Shown here one piece after another: positions 52,005-62,093 of a DNA stretch of 64,000 nt. Position numbers and translations under genes: made by a program. Under the pieces are notes generated by a model. It saw only the letters and a list, made by a program, of their open reading frames with translations. It searched no databases and was not told the origin of the DNA. Every line of letters starts with the position of its first letter. Position 1 is the first letter of the stretch. This DNA comes from Lachnospiraceae bacterium (GTDB taxonomy: Bacteria > Bacillota > Clostridia > Lachnospirales > Lachnospiraceae), in the NCBI GenBank assembly GCA_017441585.1, contig JAFRWW010000047.1:1-64000 (forward strand), given 5' to 3'.

Positions 52005-54658
52005 ATCCTGTTTATCACCTTGCTCTTAAGCTTCTGCAGCTGTACCAGCGCATCCACGGGCATCATATGCTCTATGTCCATGTTGCGCAGTTCATTTATG
52101 ATATCATCATCCGTCTGTGTGGCAAAAAGGGACATCTGGGACAGTTCCATCTCATCTATCTTTTTCCTGGCCTCGGAAAGCTGGGCCATATCCTTGATCT
52201 TTGAAGTGATATCATTGGACATGAGCTGCTCCACCAGTTCATCCGCCCTGCGGATCACGCCATCGGGCACCCCCGCCAGCTTGGCCACCTGTATACCGTA
52301 GCTCTTATCCGCTCCGCCGGAGATTATCTTTCTTAAAAAGATGATATCATCACCGTTTTCCTTAACCGCTATGCAGTAATTATTTACGCCTGGCAGTTTT
52401 CCTTCCAGCTCTGTCAGTTCATGATAATGTGTGGCAAACAAAGTCTTGGAGCCCAGCCTCTGCCTGTCAGCGATATACTCTATGACAGCCCAGGCTATGG
52501 CCAGCCCGTCAAAGGTAGCGGTTCCCCTTCCTATCTCATCCAGGATCAGCAGGCTCTTGGGGGTGGCATTTCGAAGTATATTGGCCACCTCAGTCATCTC
52601 CACCATGAAGGTCGACTGTCCGCTGGCCAGATCATCCGAGGCGCCTACTCTTGTAAATATCCTGTCACAGCAGGCTATGGTAGCCTCCTTTGCCGGCACG
52701 AAGCTTCCCATCTGGGCCATGAGCACGATAAGAGCGCTCTGTCTCATATAGGTGGATTTTCCTGCCATATTGGGTCCTGTGATGATGGCTATATTCTTTT
52801 TTGAATTATCAAGATAGGTGTCATTTTCGATAAAGCTGCCCTTATCGATCATCTGCTCCACCACGGGATGACGGCCGCCCTTTATCTTGATGGCACCGCC
52901 GTCATTTACCTTGGGTCTTACATATCTGTTTTTTTCTGCCACATAGGCCAAATCGGAAAAGACGTCTATGCCGGCTATGGCTCTGGCAGTCCCCTGTATC
53001 CTCTCTATCTGCGCATAGATATAATCCCTGACCTGGACGAAGAGATCATACTCCAGGGTCATGAGCCTGTCGGAGGAATTCAGTATCTTATCCTCCAGAT
53101 CCTTTAACTTATCATTTGTATAACGCTCGGAGCCCGTCAGTGTCTGCTTTCTGATATAATCATCCGGCACCATATCCTTGTAGGAATTGGTCACGTCAAA
53201 ATAGTAACCGAAAACCTTATTATATTTTATCTTAAGATTCTTTATGCCGGTGCGCTCCCTGTCAGCTTCCTCCAGCTCGGCCAGCCATTCCTTGCCCTTT
53301 ATTCCGGCCTGACGCAGCTGATCCACGGTGGCATTGTATCCTGTCTTTATTATGCCGCCTTCCTTTACCGTAAGAGGAGGCTCGTCCGCTATGGCCCGGT
53401 CGATGAGATCGCACACATCCTCCAGGGTATCCAGAGTGGACACCATCTCCTGTATCATCTCAGACTTAAAGCTGTCCCTTATGAGATTCTTAACTGCCGG
53501 AAGCACCTGCACGGAAGCCTTGAAAGCCAGCATATCCCGGGGATTCACCGACCCGTAGCTGATCTTGGATAAAAGACGCTCCAGATCGTACACGCAGTTC
53601 AGATACTCCCTTATCTCTTCCCTGTCGATGGAATTGTCATAGAATTCCTGAACGCATTCAAGGCGCTTTGAAATAAGCGCCGCATCCGTCAGGGGCTGCT
53701 CTATATAATTGCGAAGGAGCCTGCCTCCCATGGCAGTCTTTGTCTTATCAAGCACCCACAAAAGAGACCCGTATTTTCTCTTTTCCCTGAGGGTCTCGGT
53801 AAGTTCCAGATTCCTGCGGCTGGCCGCATCCAGCAGCATGAAGGATGAGGTCAGATATGTATTTATCCTGCAGATATGGTCAAGGGATATCTTCTGAGTA
53901 TCCGTAAGATACCTCATCATGGCGCCTGCAGCCAGAATGCCGTATTCCAGACTTTCTATTCCCAGTGCTGCCGTGGATGCCACCTTAAAATGCGAAAGCA
54001 GTATTTCCTCGCAGTTTTTCTTTTCAAAATAAGAATTATCCACTGCACTGACGCAGATGTTGAGACGCTCCCTCAGATCCTTTACATTGACGGAGCTCAT
54101 AAAAAAGGTTTCATTACAGATAAGCTCCAGGGGAGAATATCTGATGATCTCATCATATACCTTATTTTTTTCCTGAAGCTGAGTCAGACAGAAATCACCT
54201 GTGGTCACGTCACAGGCGCAGATGCCGAAGAAATCATCAAAATAGGCGATGGCCAGAAGATAATTGTTTTTCTTTTCATCGATGGCGGACATGTCCGTAT
54301 TGGTTCCGGGAGTCACTATCCTGACGATCTCCCTCTTCACCATACCCTTGGCCTGCTTGGGATCCTCCACCTGCTCGCAGATGGCCACCTTATAGCCCTT
54401 ATTCACGAGCCTCGTAAGATACGTATCCACAGCGTGAAAAGGGACGCCGCACATGGGCGCCCTCTCAGATAGTCCGCAACTCTTACCCGTCAGGGTAAGC
54501 TCCAGCTCACGGGATACCAGTTCGGCATCCTCGAAAAACATTTCATAAAAATCACCCAGTCTGTAAAACAGGATACAGTCGGGATTTTGATCTTTTGTCT
54601 CAATATAGTGCTTCATCATGGGTGACAAAGCATCATATTCCTCATTGCTCAAATTCAT
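52001..54658 (-). CDS. mutS: DNA mismatch repair protein MutS
   Basis: 885 residues. Binds mismatches and small loops and recruits MutL. N-terminal mismatch-recognition motif FYRLGDFYEMFFEDA (the Phe in DFYEMF stacks on the mispair), and ATPase Walker A TGPNMAGKSTYMRQ, signature STFMVEMTE and DEIGRGTATFDGLAIAW. It starts 3 bp after the chemotaxis receptor stop and overlaps mutL by 4 nt. Confidence 0.97.
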   Translation of the reverse strand: MNLSNEEYDALSPMMKHYIETKDQNPDCILFYRLGDFYEMFFEDAELVSRELELTLTGKSCGLSERAPMCGVPFHAVDTYLTRLVNKGYKVAICEQVEDPKQAKGMVKREIVRIVTPGTNTDMSAIDEKKNNYLLAIAYFDDFFGICACDVTTGDFCLTQLQEKNKVYDEIIRYSPLELICNETFFMSSVNVKDLRERLNICVSAVDNSYFEKKNCEEILLSHFKVASTAALGIESLEYGILAAGAMMRYLTDTQKISLDHICRINTYLTSSFMLLDAASRRNLELTETLREKRKYGSLLWVLDKTKTAMGGRLLRNYIEQPLTDAALISKRLECVQEFYDNSIDREEIREYLNCVYDLERLLSKISYGSVNPRDMLAFKASVQVLPAVKNLIRDSFKSEMIQEMVSTLDTLEDVCDLIDRAIADEPPLTVKEGGIIKTGYNATVDQLRQAGIKGKEWLAELEEADRERTGIKNLKIKYNKVFGYYFDVTNSYKDMVPDDYIRKQTLTGSERYTNDKLKDLEDKILNSSDRLMTLEYDLFVQVRDYIYAQIERIQGTARAIAGIDVFSDLAYVAEKNRYVRPKVNDGGAIKIKGGRHPVVEQMIDKGSFIENDTYLDNSKKNIAIITGPNMAGKSTYMRQSALIVLMAQMGSFVPAKEATIACCDRIFTRVGASDDLASGQSTFMVEMTEVANILRNATPKSLLILDEIGRGTATFDGLAIAWAVIEYIADRQRLGSKTLFATHYHELTELEGKLPGVNNYCIAVKENGDDIIFLRKIISGGADKSYGIQVAKLAGVPDGVIRRADELVEQLMSNDITSKIKDMAQLSEARKKIDEMELSQMSLFATQTDDDIINELRNMDIEHMMPVDALVQLQKLKSKVINRI

Positions 54659-54661
54659 TTG

Positions 54662-55945
54662 TCAGATCCTGACCTTACTTACACAGTCACCGAGTTTCTT
54701 TGCGATATCGGCGCTTTCATTGACATACTTCGTGTTACCGTCGCTGATACCCACGATATCCATGGTCTTCTGTGCCATATCCGTAACGCCCAGGGCGGCC
54801 TCGTTCACGGTGGAATTGATGCCGTCTATGCTCTCGGTGATCTCTCTAACATTTTCATTAAGATTCTCCACCAGATAGTGGATATCCTTGAGATTTGCCT
54901 GGAATACCCGGGCATCGTTGTTATACTGCTGGGATACGCTTATGAACTCGTCGTAATCCTTTGCTACCTTTTTGTCCAGAAAATCATTTAAGGTAGCCAG
55001 ACACTCTGACATATTATCCACTGCCGCATGCACATCGTTTACTATTTCTCCGATGCCGCCCACGGTCTGGGAGGACTGTCCTGCCAGTTTGCCTATCTCC
55101 TCTGCCACTACGGCAAAGCCTCTGCCCATCTCTCCTGCTCTTGCAGCTTCAATGGAGGCGTTAAGCGCCAGGAGTGAAGTCTGGGACGCTATATCCTTTA
55201 TGGCGTTTGCCATATCGTTTATCTTTTCCACGGCCTTGGACTGCTCTAAGGCGTGCTGTGACTTCTCTTTTACTTCATCATACAGGCGGTCTGTCTCACG
55301 CCTCATGGCTGCCACCTGAAGCTCCAGTTTCTGAGCCTTGACCTGTATCTCATCCGTGACTGTCATGCCCTCGGAGGTCACCTTTTCTATCTCGTCGGAA
55401 TCTGTCTTTACATTCTCCATGGCATCGGAGATATTGTGCATGCTGGCCGCCGTCTCTTCCATGCTGGCTGCCAGTTCCTCGGCGGTAGCGGAATTATCTT
55501 CCGAATGCTCATGTACCTTATGTGTGGCATCCCTCAGTCCCATAACGGAATCATTCAGCACCCCGAAGGTGGAATTGATCTCAGAGATCAATTCCTCGGT
55601 ATTCAGGTTCATCTTGTGGACTGCAGCTGCCAGTTCGGCCACATCCCCGCCTCCCTTTGACAGGGCCACCAGTATCTTATCCTCGGTAAAGTCAAAGTCC
55701 GCGCTCTTGTTCACGGAATGGGTCACTGCCCCCACGCCCTTTACCACGGGTATGGAAACCAGATATCCCACCAAAGCTCCCACGGCAGCAAGGATAACAG
55801 CTGCGATCAAAGCCTTAATAAAGATTGACGGATCGCTCCCGCCCACCAGAAGCGCCATGGTCACCACACTGATAATGGCTGTAATAACGCATGATATGAT
55901 AACCGTAACTTTGATGCCCGATAATCCCTTATTATCTGAAATCAT
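54662..55945 (-). CDS. Methyl-accepting chemotaxis-type signalling protein
   Basis: 427 residues from the ATG at 55945 (GGAGGAGGG SD). Two membrane helices at the N-terminus (about 12-35, 43-66) with almost no extracellular loop between them, then a HAMP-like region and the long coiled-coil signalling domain with hairpin tip LLALNASIEAARAGEMGRGFAVVAEEIGKLA. With no periplasmic sensor domain it may sense a membrane or cytoplasmic state. It lies upstream of mutS; that neighbour seems incidental. Confidence 0.9.
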   Translation of the reverse strand: MISDNKGLSGIKVTVIISCVITAIISVVTMALLVGGSDPSIFIKALIAAVILAAVGALVGYLVSIPVVKGVGAVTHSVNKSADFDFTEDKILVALSKGGGDVAELAAAVHKMNLNTEELISEINSTFGVLNDSVMGLRDATHKVHEHSEDNSATAEELAASMEETAASMHNISDAMENVKTDSDEIEKVTSEGMTVTDEIQVKAQKLELQVAAMRRETDRLYDEVKEKSQHALEQSKAVEKINDMANAIKDIASQTSLLALNASIEAARAGEMGRGFAVVAEEIGKLAGQSSQTVGGIGEIVNDVHAAVDNMSECLATLNDFLDKKVAKDYDEFISVSQQYNNDARVFQANLKDIHYLVENLNENVREITESIDGINSTVNEAALGVTDMAQKTMDIVGISDGNTKYVNESADIAKKLGDCVSKVRI

Positions 55946-55980
55946 AGTATCCCTCCTCCATAAATCCATCGTTCCTAAAA

Positions 55981-56508
55981 TCACACCTTCTCAGGTTCCG
56001 GATAATCCACCCCGAAAGTATCCACCGTGACAGTCTTCATGACCACATCCTCCACGGGTCTGTCGCCAAAATCGGTACGCGTATTTGCGATGCGGTCCAC
56101 CACATCCATGCCCTCCGTGACCTTGCCGAAGGCGGCATACTCGCCGTCCAGATGGGGAGAAGTCTTATGCATGATAAAGAACTGGCTGCCTGCCGAATCC
56201 GGGATCATGGTCCTGGCCATGGAGAGCACGCCGGGCTCATGCTTAAGATCCGCATTATCATAAAAGCCGTTATGTGAAAACTCACCCTTTATGCAATATC
56301 CGGGGCCGCCGGTACCTGTACCCTCTGGACAGCCGCCCTGAAGCATAAAGCCCTTTATGACACGATGAAAGATAAGTCCGTCATAATATCCTTTTTTGAT
56401 AAGTGAAATAAAGTTATTCACTGTATTGGGAGCCTTATCGGGATAAAGCTCTGCCTTGATCACATCACCGTCTGCAAGGGTGATGGTCACTATGGGATTC
56501 TGCGCCAT
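55981..56508 (-). CDS. Peptidyl-prolyl cis-trans isomerase (cyclophilin)
   Basis: 175 residues. Cyclophilin fold with NTVNNFISLIKKGYYDGLIFHRVIKGFMLQGGCPEGTGTGGPG and SMARTMIPDSAGSQFFIMHKTSPHLDG. Assists proline isomerisation in folding. There is no signal peptide, so it is cytoplasmic. Strong SD AGGAGGTAATCGTAT precedes the ATG. It is just upstream of the chemotaxis receptor gene. Confidence 0.95.
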   Translation of the reverse strand: MAQNPIVTITLADGDVIKAELYPDKAPNTVNNFISLIKKGYYDGLIFHRVIKGFMLQGGCPEGTGTGGPGYCIKGEFSHNGFYDNADLKHEPGVLSMARTMIPDSAGSQFFIMHKTSPHLDGEYAAFGKVTEGMDVVDRIANTRTDFGDRPVEDVVMKTVTVDTFGVDYPEPEKV

Positions 56509-56563
56509 ATACGATTACCTCCTAAGATCAAATAAAAAGATACATCAATTATATCATAAATTC

Positions 56564-57052
56564 TCACTGTCTGAAAACCACTTTTTTGTTGGGCTCCAGC
56601 ACCGCATAAAGCAAAAGTCCCAGTCCTGCCACAGAGAGGACCTCGCCTGCTCCCACGGAGAGGATCATGGTCCAGATGGGAAGTGTCACCTGATATGCAT
56701 ACCTTAAGATAAAAGGTATTATGAACGCATTCGAAAGAATGGGAGGAATGGCTGCCACTACGGGCTTTTTATGTCTGAGATAATATGTGCCCAGGGCGCC
56801 GATCAGTGTGGCCAGGCTTCCGAAGATCACGTCAAAAACGGAAGCTCCGGACAAAAGATTACCTAAGAAGCATCCTATATAAAGTCCGGGGATGGCCGCC
56901 GGAGTAAATATCGGCAGTATACAGAGCGCCTCCGAGATACGCACCTGTACCTCTCCGAAGGAAATGGGTGCAAAAACAAAGGTCAGCACCACATATATCG
57001 CTGCGATGGCCGCAGCCTGAGTCATAAATATGATTCCCTTTCTTTCAAACAT
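56564..57052 (-). CDS. QueT-family queuosine precursor transporter, ECF S-component
   Basis: 162 residues, about five hydrophobic segments. The family PF06177-type pattern APISFGEVQVRISEALCILPIFTPAAIPGLYIGCFLGNLLSGASVFDVIFGSLATLIGAL is conserved. As an S-component it needs a shared ECF ATPase module elsewhere in the genome to import the precursor. It overlaps the miaB stop by 8 nt. I saw no preQ1 riboswitch, but the start lies inside miaB, so there is no leader to hold one. Confidence 0.87.
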   Translation of the reverse strand: MFERKGIIFMTQAAAIAAIYVVLTFVFAPISFGEVQVRISEALCILPIFTPAAIPGLYIGCFLGNLLSGASVFDVIFGSLATLIGALGTYYLRHKKPVVAAIPPILSNAFIIPFILRYAYQVTLPIWTMILSVGAGEVLSVAGLGLLLYAVLEPNKKVVFRQ

Positions 57053-58454
57053 TTTTTATTTCTCCTATATAATAAAAACCCTTACATTCCGTAAGCACAA
57101 CATCCACATATTTTCCGATAAGCGAAGCGTCCCCCTTAAAATGAACGCTCATATTGTTTTCAAGCCTTCCGGTCACCAGGCCCTCTTCCCTTTCATTTAC
57201 ATCTTCCACCAGTACGGGAAGTGTCTTTCCTTCAAGGAGCATGGCCCTTTTCCTGCTCATCTCCTGAACCAGGGCAAGCACCTTGTTAAAGCGCCGTGTC
57301 ACCACCTCCTGAGGGATCTGATCGGGACGTGAAGCCGCCGGCGTCCCCGTACGTTTGGAATACTGAAAGGTAAAGGCGTTGTCAAACTCAGCCCTTCTTA
57401 TCACATCCAGTGTCTCTTCATTATCCTCATCAGTCTCTCCCGGATAACCAACGATTATGTCGGTGGTAATGGCCACATCGGGGATCTTTTCACGGAGCTT
57501 TCTTACCAGCTCCAGATAATGCTCCTTATCGTAACGCCGGTTCATATCCTTTAAAAGCCTGGAGCTGCCGGACTGAAGAGGCAGATGCACATGGTTACAT
57601 ATCTTTGGATGCGATGCGATGGTGTCTATCAGCTCATCTGACAGATCCTTGGGATGAGATGTCATGAACCTGACTCTCCTGATCCCTTCCGTATCCGCCA
57701 CAGCCTTAAGGAGCGCGGCAAAAGTCATCCTATCCTCTTCCTTAAGGTCATGTCCATAGGAATTCACATTCTGTCCCAGGAGCATGATCTCACTCACGCC
57801 TTCCTTTGAAAGCCGGCTGACCTCCTCCAGAATATCCGATGCAAGACGGCTCCTCTCCCTGCCCCTGACATAGGGGACTATGCAGTAGGTACAGAAATTA
57901 TTACAGCCGTAGCTGATATTGACTCCGGACTTAAAGGGATATTTCCTGCGAACCGGCAGATGCTCAGCCACATCCTTAGCCTCCTCCCAGATATCCACGG
58001 TACGTGTTTTCTCTGAAAGATGCCTGTACAAAAGCTGGGCCAGAGTGTAAACATTATGGGTACCGAAAATGATATCCACATGTGGACAGGTCTTTTTGAC
58101 CTTTTCCGCCGCCACGGTCTCCTGGGTCATGCAGCCGCACACGCCTATCACCATGTCCGGGCGTTGTTTTTTTACTTCCTTTAAGGTCCCCAGCCTGCCG
58201 TACACCTTCCTGTCCGCATTATCCCTGACGGTACAGGTATTATATAGCAGAATATCCGCCTCATCCTCGGATGCGCTCACACATCCTGTTTCTTCAAGGA
58301 TTCCCTTAAGTTTTTCTGAGTCACGGGCGTTCATCTGGCAGCCAAAGGTCACCACGCAATAAGTGATGCTCCTTTCCTTCTCTTTGCTCCATTCACCGAT
58401 GAGAGTCCTGCATTTTTCTATATATTCTAATTGTTCTTTTTCAACGGAATTCAA
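57045..58454 (-). CDS. miaB: tRNA-2-methylthio-N6-dimethylallyladenosine synthase
   Basis: 469 residues. Radical-SAM methylthiotransferase acting on the i6A37 tRNA made by MiaA. N-terminal cluster cysteines are in TFGCQMN, YNTCTVR and GCMTQ. The radical-SAM CxxxCxxC is in SYGCNNFCTYCIVPYVRGRERSR. A C-terminal TRAM domain (about 405-469) is present. Full length. Confidence 0.96.
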   Translation of the reverse strand: MNSVEKEQLEYIEKCRTLIGEWSKEKERSITYCVVTFGCQMNARDSEKLKGILEETGCVSASEDEADILLYNTCTVRDNADRKVYGRLGTLKEVKKQRPDMVIGVCGCMTQETVAAEKVKKTCPHVDIIFGTHNVYTLAQLLYRHLSEKTRTVDIWEEAKDVAEHLPVRRKYPFKSGVNISYGCNNFCTYCIVPYVRGRERSRLASDILEEVSRLSKEGVSEIMLLGQNVNSYGHDLKEEDRMTFAALLKAVADTEGIRRVRFMTSHPKDLSDELIDTIASHPKICNHVHLPLQSGSSRLLKDMNRRYDKEHYLELVRKLREKIPDVAITTDIIVGYPGETDEDNEETLDVIRRAEFDNAFTFQYSKRTGTPAASRPDQIPQEVVTRRFNKVLALVQEMSRKRAMLLEGKTLPVLVEDVNEREEGLVTGRLENNMSVHFKGDASLIGKYVDVVLTECKGFYYIGEIKNV

Positions 58455-58482
58455 AATGATCCTCTTTATCTCAATCTGCAGT

Positions 58483-59046
58483 CTATCTGATCACACGGTT
58501 CTGTGTCACTATCATGTCCATGGGTATGTCATTTTCGTCCGTGGGAATGGTATCCTCTATCTGACAGTCAAAAGCAAGGCCCAAAAACAAAGAGTCAGGC
58601 ATCCCCGAAAGATACCTGTCATAAAAGCCCTTGCCATGGCCCATCCTGTTCTTGCTCGTGTCAAAAGCCACCCCCGGAACCATTATGATGTCGGGCGTGT
58701 CTTCTTTCGGATCAAGAAGCGCGTCGTCATCTCCGGGTTCCATGATGCCCTGATAACCCTTTTTCAGATCATTGATGGCAGAAATCTCCCTGAATTCCAT
58801 GACGCCGTCGGATATCACTCTCGGCAGCGCCACCCTCTTTCCCGACATAAGCGCATCCTTTATTATCTCAAAGGTCCACACCTCATTGGTGTTGGAGGCG
58901 TACGCGTATATCAGGGAAGCCTTCCGGTATTCAGGCAGATGTATCACCCTGTCGGTGATGGATTTTGACGCGGCGAAATCGTCCCTGGCACAAAAGATTA
59001 TGCGCTGAAAATTCTTTCTTCTTCTAATGAGTTCCTTTGTTTCCAA
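58483..59046 (-). CDS. 5-formyltetrahydrofolate cyclo-ligase
   Basis: 187 residues. Converts 5-formyl-THF to 5,10-methenyl-THF with ATP. Family features are the N-terminal basic region, VPGVAFDTSKNRMGHGKGFYDRYLSG and GLAFDCQ. It overlaps the DUF896 gene by 23 nt and lies in the same run as miaB and proB. Confidence 0.92.
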   Translation of the reverse strand: METKELIRRRKNFQRIIFCARDDFAASKSITDRVIHLPEYRKASLIYAYASNTNEVWTFEIIKDALMSGKRVALPRVISDGVMEFREISAINDLKKGYQGIMEPGDDDALLDPKEDTPDIIMVPGVAFDTSKNRMGHGKGFYDRYLSGMPDSLFLGLAFDCQIEDTIPTDENDIPMDMIVTQNRVIR

Positions 59047-59248
59047 ATTTCTCTCCCAGATTCACTATGGTGCCGTCAGCTTCCTGAATATCTATATTGT
59101 TGAGCTGGCTTCTTATGGAACCTCTTATGGCCATGATATATTCGCTGCGAAGGGCCTTTTGTTCCTTTAGCTCTTCCTCGGTCAGACCCTCGGCCTTAGA
59201 TTTGTGGTAGAGTTCGTTTATCCTGTCTATCTTTTCCTTTGTCATCAC
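59024..59248 (-). CDS. DUF896 family protein (YnzC-like)
   Basis: 74 residues. EKIDRINELYHKSKAEGLTEEELKEQKALRSEY is the family's helical hairpin signature, followed by RGSIRSQLNNI. In Bacillus the family member ynzC is under LexA control, but I see no LexA box here. Function is unknown. It overlaps proB at its start by 4 nt and the folate ligase gene at its end. Confidence 0.9.
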   Translation of the reverse strand: MMTKEKIDRINELYHKSKAEGLTEEELKEQKALRSEYIMAIRGSIRSQLNNIDIQEADGTIVNLGEKFGNKGTH

Positions 59249-60111
59249 ATCTCTCCCAGAAACTCATCCAGGTCAAAAGTATCATCCTTATCTGCCTTAA
59301 ACAGCGTTCCTATATTTTCCCCGTCGATTATGCGGGAGATGATCTCCACATCCTCACCCGAAGCTATGATCATATCCGCTCCGGCGCTGGTGGCTATCCT
59401 TGCAGCTCTCAATTTAGAACTCATGCCTCCGGTTCCCATTCCGGTACCGGTGCTCTCCTTACCCATGCTGAGTATATGCTCATCAAGAGAATCCACTTCT
59501 TCTATAAACTTCGCATCGGGATTCACATTGGGATCATCCGTATACAGACCGTCCACATCGGACAAAAGAATAAGAAGATCCCCCTCCACCATTGCAGTCA
59601 CCACAGCCGAAAGTGTATCATTATCCCCAAAAGGTCCCAGACTCTCTATCTCATAAGTAGCCACGGTATCATTTTCATTTACGACAGGCACCACTCCCAG
59701 TTCAAACAGTTCGGAAATGGTATTATGTGCATTCCTGCGGCTTATGGGATCCGTGATGGTCTTTAATGTGATGAGCACCTGGGCACACATCTGGTTGTAC
59801 TCGGAAAAAAGCTTCTGATAGGTGGTCATGAGCTTAGCCTGTCCCACTGCGGCACATGCCTGCTTCAGCGCAACCGACAGTTCATCATGCCCTCTCGTGG
59901 ACACCTTCACATGCAGGCTCTTTTTCCCCACTGCCACTGCACCTGAAGTCACCAGCGCCACATCATAGCCCCTGTTCTTAAGATCTGTAAGCTGTCTCAC
60001 CAGTTTTTCGATCTTGAGCAGGTTCTGCGAGCCTGTCTCGGGATGGGTGATGGAGGATGAACCTATCTTCACCACTATTCTTTTCTTATTTTTAAGTTCT
60101 TCTCTCTTCAT
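59245..60111 (-). CDS. proB: Glutamate 5-kinase (without PUA domain)
   Basis: 288 residues. First step of proline synthesis: phosphorylates glutamate. Amino-acid-kinase fold with VVKIGSSSI, VALVTSGAVAVGKKSL, VPVVNENDTVA and MGTGGMSSKLRAARIATSAG. It lacks the C-terminal PUA domain, typical of one clostridial subtype. No proA is adjacent. A probable promoter lies upstream (60166-60194). Confidence 0.93.
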   Translation of the reverse strand: MKREELKNKKRIVVKIGSSSITHPETGSQNLLKIEKLVRQLTDLKNRGYDVALVTSGAVAVGKKSLHVKVSTRGHDELSVALKQACAAVGQAKLMTTYQKLFSEYNQMCAQVLITLKTITDPISRRNAHNTISELFELGVVPVVNENDTVATYEIESLGPFGDNDTLSAVVTAMVEGDLLILLSDVDGLYTDDPNVNPDAKFIEEVDSLDEHILSMGKESTGTGMGTGGMSSKLRAARIATSAGADMIIASGEDVEIISRIIDGENIGTLFKADKDDTFDLDEFLGEM

Positions 60112-60165
60112 TTCTTTTATATATGAAAACAGACCGAAATCTTCGTTTTACAGCTAAACCATAAG

Positions 60166-60194
60166 ATATTAACATTATTTCAGGTTTATTTCAA
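60166..60194 (-). promoter_or_regulatory. Candidate promoter of proB
   Basis: On the minus strand TTGAAA (60189-60194), 17 bp, TAATAT (60166-60171), about 55 bp from the proB start. Confidence 0.5.
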
Positions 60195-60302
60195 GTTATT
60201 TTGTGTATCATGGCCTTCTGAAATCCGTATCGGAATTTTCCGAAAGTATATTCCATACCTTTACGAAGACATGGACATGATGTATATTTTTATATTATAA
60301 AA

Positions 60303-60353
60303 AAGATGCGTCGGCTAAGGCCTCAGGATGACACGCAACGACTGTCATTCTGC
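60303..60353. repeat. Degenerate dispersed-repeat copy upstream of the AlkD-like gene
   Basis: AAGATGCGTCGG...CTCAGGATGACA and TGTCATTCTGCGACAAAA arms are present in the leader of the plus-strand gene at 60384. Confidence 0.5.
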
Positions 60354-60383
60354 GACAAAATAAATAATACAAAGGAAAAACCA

Positions 60384-61067
60384 ATGATAACCGAAATCAG
60401 AAATGAACTGTTCTCAATGCAGGATAAAGAATACGGCATTTTTCAGTCAAAGCTCATACCCACGGTTGATGCTTCATTTTTCATAGGCGTAAGAACCCCT
60501 CCGCTTCGCGCCTTCGCAAAAAGACTGGTAAAGCAGGAGGGGATCGATGAATTCTTATCTGCTCTCCCCCATGAATATTTTGACGAATATCAGCTCCACG
60601 CCTTCGTCATCTCCGAGATGAAGGATTACGAAAGATGCATCCGGGAGATTAACCTTTTCCTTCCCTATGTGGACAACTGGGCCACCTGCGATCAGATGTC
60701 ACCAAAGATTTTCAAAAAGCATAAAGACGAGCTTCTCGTGCACATATATGAATGGCTTGCTTCAAAGGAAACCTACACCGTGAGATTTGCCATCGGAATG
60801 CTGATGGAGCATTTTCTGGATGGAGACTTTGATGTAAAGTATGCCGAAGAGGTTTCAAAGATAAGATCCGAAGAATACTATGTCAATATGATGACCGCCT
60901 GGTATTTTGCAACAGCCCTGGCGAAGCAATATGACGCCATCATTCCCTTCATTGAAAATAAGCGGCTGGATAAATGGACCCACAATAAAGCCATCCAGAA
61001 ATCCATCGAAAGCAGACGGATCAGTGATGAGCAAAAGGAATACCTTCGAAGCATGAAGATAAAATAA
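60384..61067 (+). CDS. DNA alkylation repair protein, AlkD-like HEAT-repeat family
   Basis: 227 residues from ATG at 60384 (AAAGGA SD, 9 nt upstream). The frame reaching 60306 only translates the repeat. AlkD-type glycosylases remove positively charged alkylated bases using a helical HEAT repeat groove. Features seen are GVRTPPLRAFAKRLVKQEG, FDEYQLHAFVISEMKD, VDNWATCDQMSPKIFKKH and MTAWYFATALAKQYDAI. It is the only intact plus-strand gene in this window and converges with the zinc-ribbon gene at 61087. Confidence 0.9.
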   Translation: MITEIRNELFSMQDKEYGIFQSKLIPTVDASFFIGVRTPPLRAFAKRLVKQEGIDEFLSALPHEYFDEYQLHAFVISEMKDYERCIREINLFLPYVDNWATCDQMSPKIFKKHKDELLVHIYEWLASKETYTVRFAIGMLMEHFLDGDFDVKYAEEVSKIRSEEYYVNMMTAWYFATALAKQYDAIIPFIENKRLDKWTHNKAIQKSIESRRISDEQKEYLRSMKIK

Positions 61068-61086
61068 AGGACCTCCAAAACTTCCT

Positions 61087-61866
61087 TTAAATCTCACGTA
61101 TGGAAGTGATGGTCCAGACCTTGATATTATACTCCTGAATGGCTGCGCCGCAGTATTCACAGACCTTTCTCTTAAGGCTCTTTACCGGCGCGCCGCAATT
61201 CGGGCAGTTATAACCCATGGCCATTTCGCCGTCATTTACCACCTTTTCCCGGTCCTGGATATAAACCATCTCCACTTCAAACTTTGTCTCATAATCGATT
61301 TCTTCGCTGCCCTCTGTCACCTCGCCGGCCTTTATCTTGTTATGGTGACACACTAAAGCGCTCTGGAAAGTGATGATGCAGCGTCCGGGATCCTTAAAAT
61401 ACTTTGAGATTTCCGTACAGTGCACGTTTATATCATCAAAATTCTCATGGATCCCCTGATCCTTAAGCATATTCAGATGAAGCTTAAGGGAAGTCATTAG
61501 TTCTTCTCCACCGCCCATTAAAAGAGCAGGATTCTCCTGATCGATAGCCCTAAGATAGGATACCAGCGTGGTCTGCACCCTGCGCTGCATCTCAGGATAA
61601 TTAAACCCGGGAAAATCCTTCCCTATCCTGGGAAGAAAAATGGCGGTATTATTCATGATGGCCTTTTTTCTGGAATATTTTTCCGCCTTTGCCGTCTTCT
61701 TTAACTGAATGGTCTCATTGAAATCAAGACTGTCCTGAGGTACCGCGTTACCACCTCTCGAAAAAAAGCTCCAGAAGTCATCACCATTTTCCATATAAAA
61801 CTTAATAAAATATATTGCCACCACTGCCACTATGAAAATAGTGAACTGACTGAAATATGCTCCCAT
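61087..61866 (-). CDS. Membrane-anchored zinc-ribbon protein with possible Tim44-like domain
   Basis: 259 residues. An N-terminal helix (about 6-24) anchors it. A middle domain (about 55-205) with PGFNYPEMQRRVQTTLVSYLRAI...VHCTEISKYF resembles bacterial Tim44-like domains, with low certainty. The C-terminal zinc ribbon YNCPNCGAPVKSLKRKVCEYCG sits at about 220-240. It ends 19 bp from the convergent AlkD-like gene. Function is unknown. Confidence 0.75.
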   Translation of the reverse strand: MGAYFSQFTIFIVAVVAIYFIKFYMENGDDFWSFFSRGGNAVPQDSLDFNETIQLKKTAKAEKYSRKKAIMNNTAIFLPRIGKDFPGFNYPEMQRRVQTTLVSYLRAIDQENPALLMGGGEELMTSLKLHLNMLKDQGIHENFDDINVHCTEISKYFKDPGRCIITFQSALVCHHNKIKAGEVTEGSEEIDYETKFEVEMVYIQDREKVVNDGEMAMGYNCPNCGAPVKSLKRKVCEYCGAAIQEYNIKVWTITSIREI

Positions 61867-62093
61867 TCACTTAAACCTCATTCGTTTTAAGCCCCATCTT
61901 ACGCTCGTACATTACCCTTCAAGTGTTTTATCCTGAAGACGGATCTCCAGATCAGAAAGTGCCTCAAGATATGCCAGTTAAAAAATCACCCCGATAAAAT
62001 TACCTGTACATTTTACATCAGAATGATGTTTTTTGTAAACATATCAAAGGATATTAGGTTTAAGAATAAAACGTCCCATTATGATTCCGGCAT

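Noticed and set aside
56564..57060. preQ1 riboswitch ahead of queT
   Set aside because: queT starts inside the end of miaB, so there is no untranslated leader to hold one.
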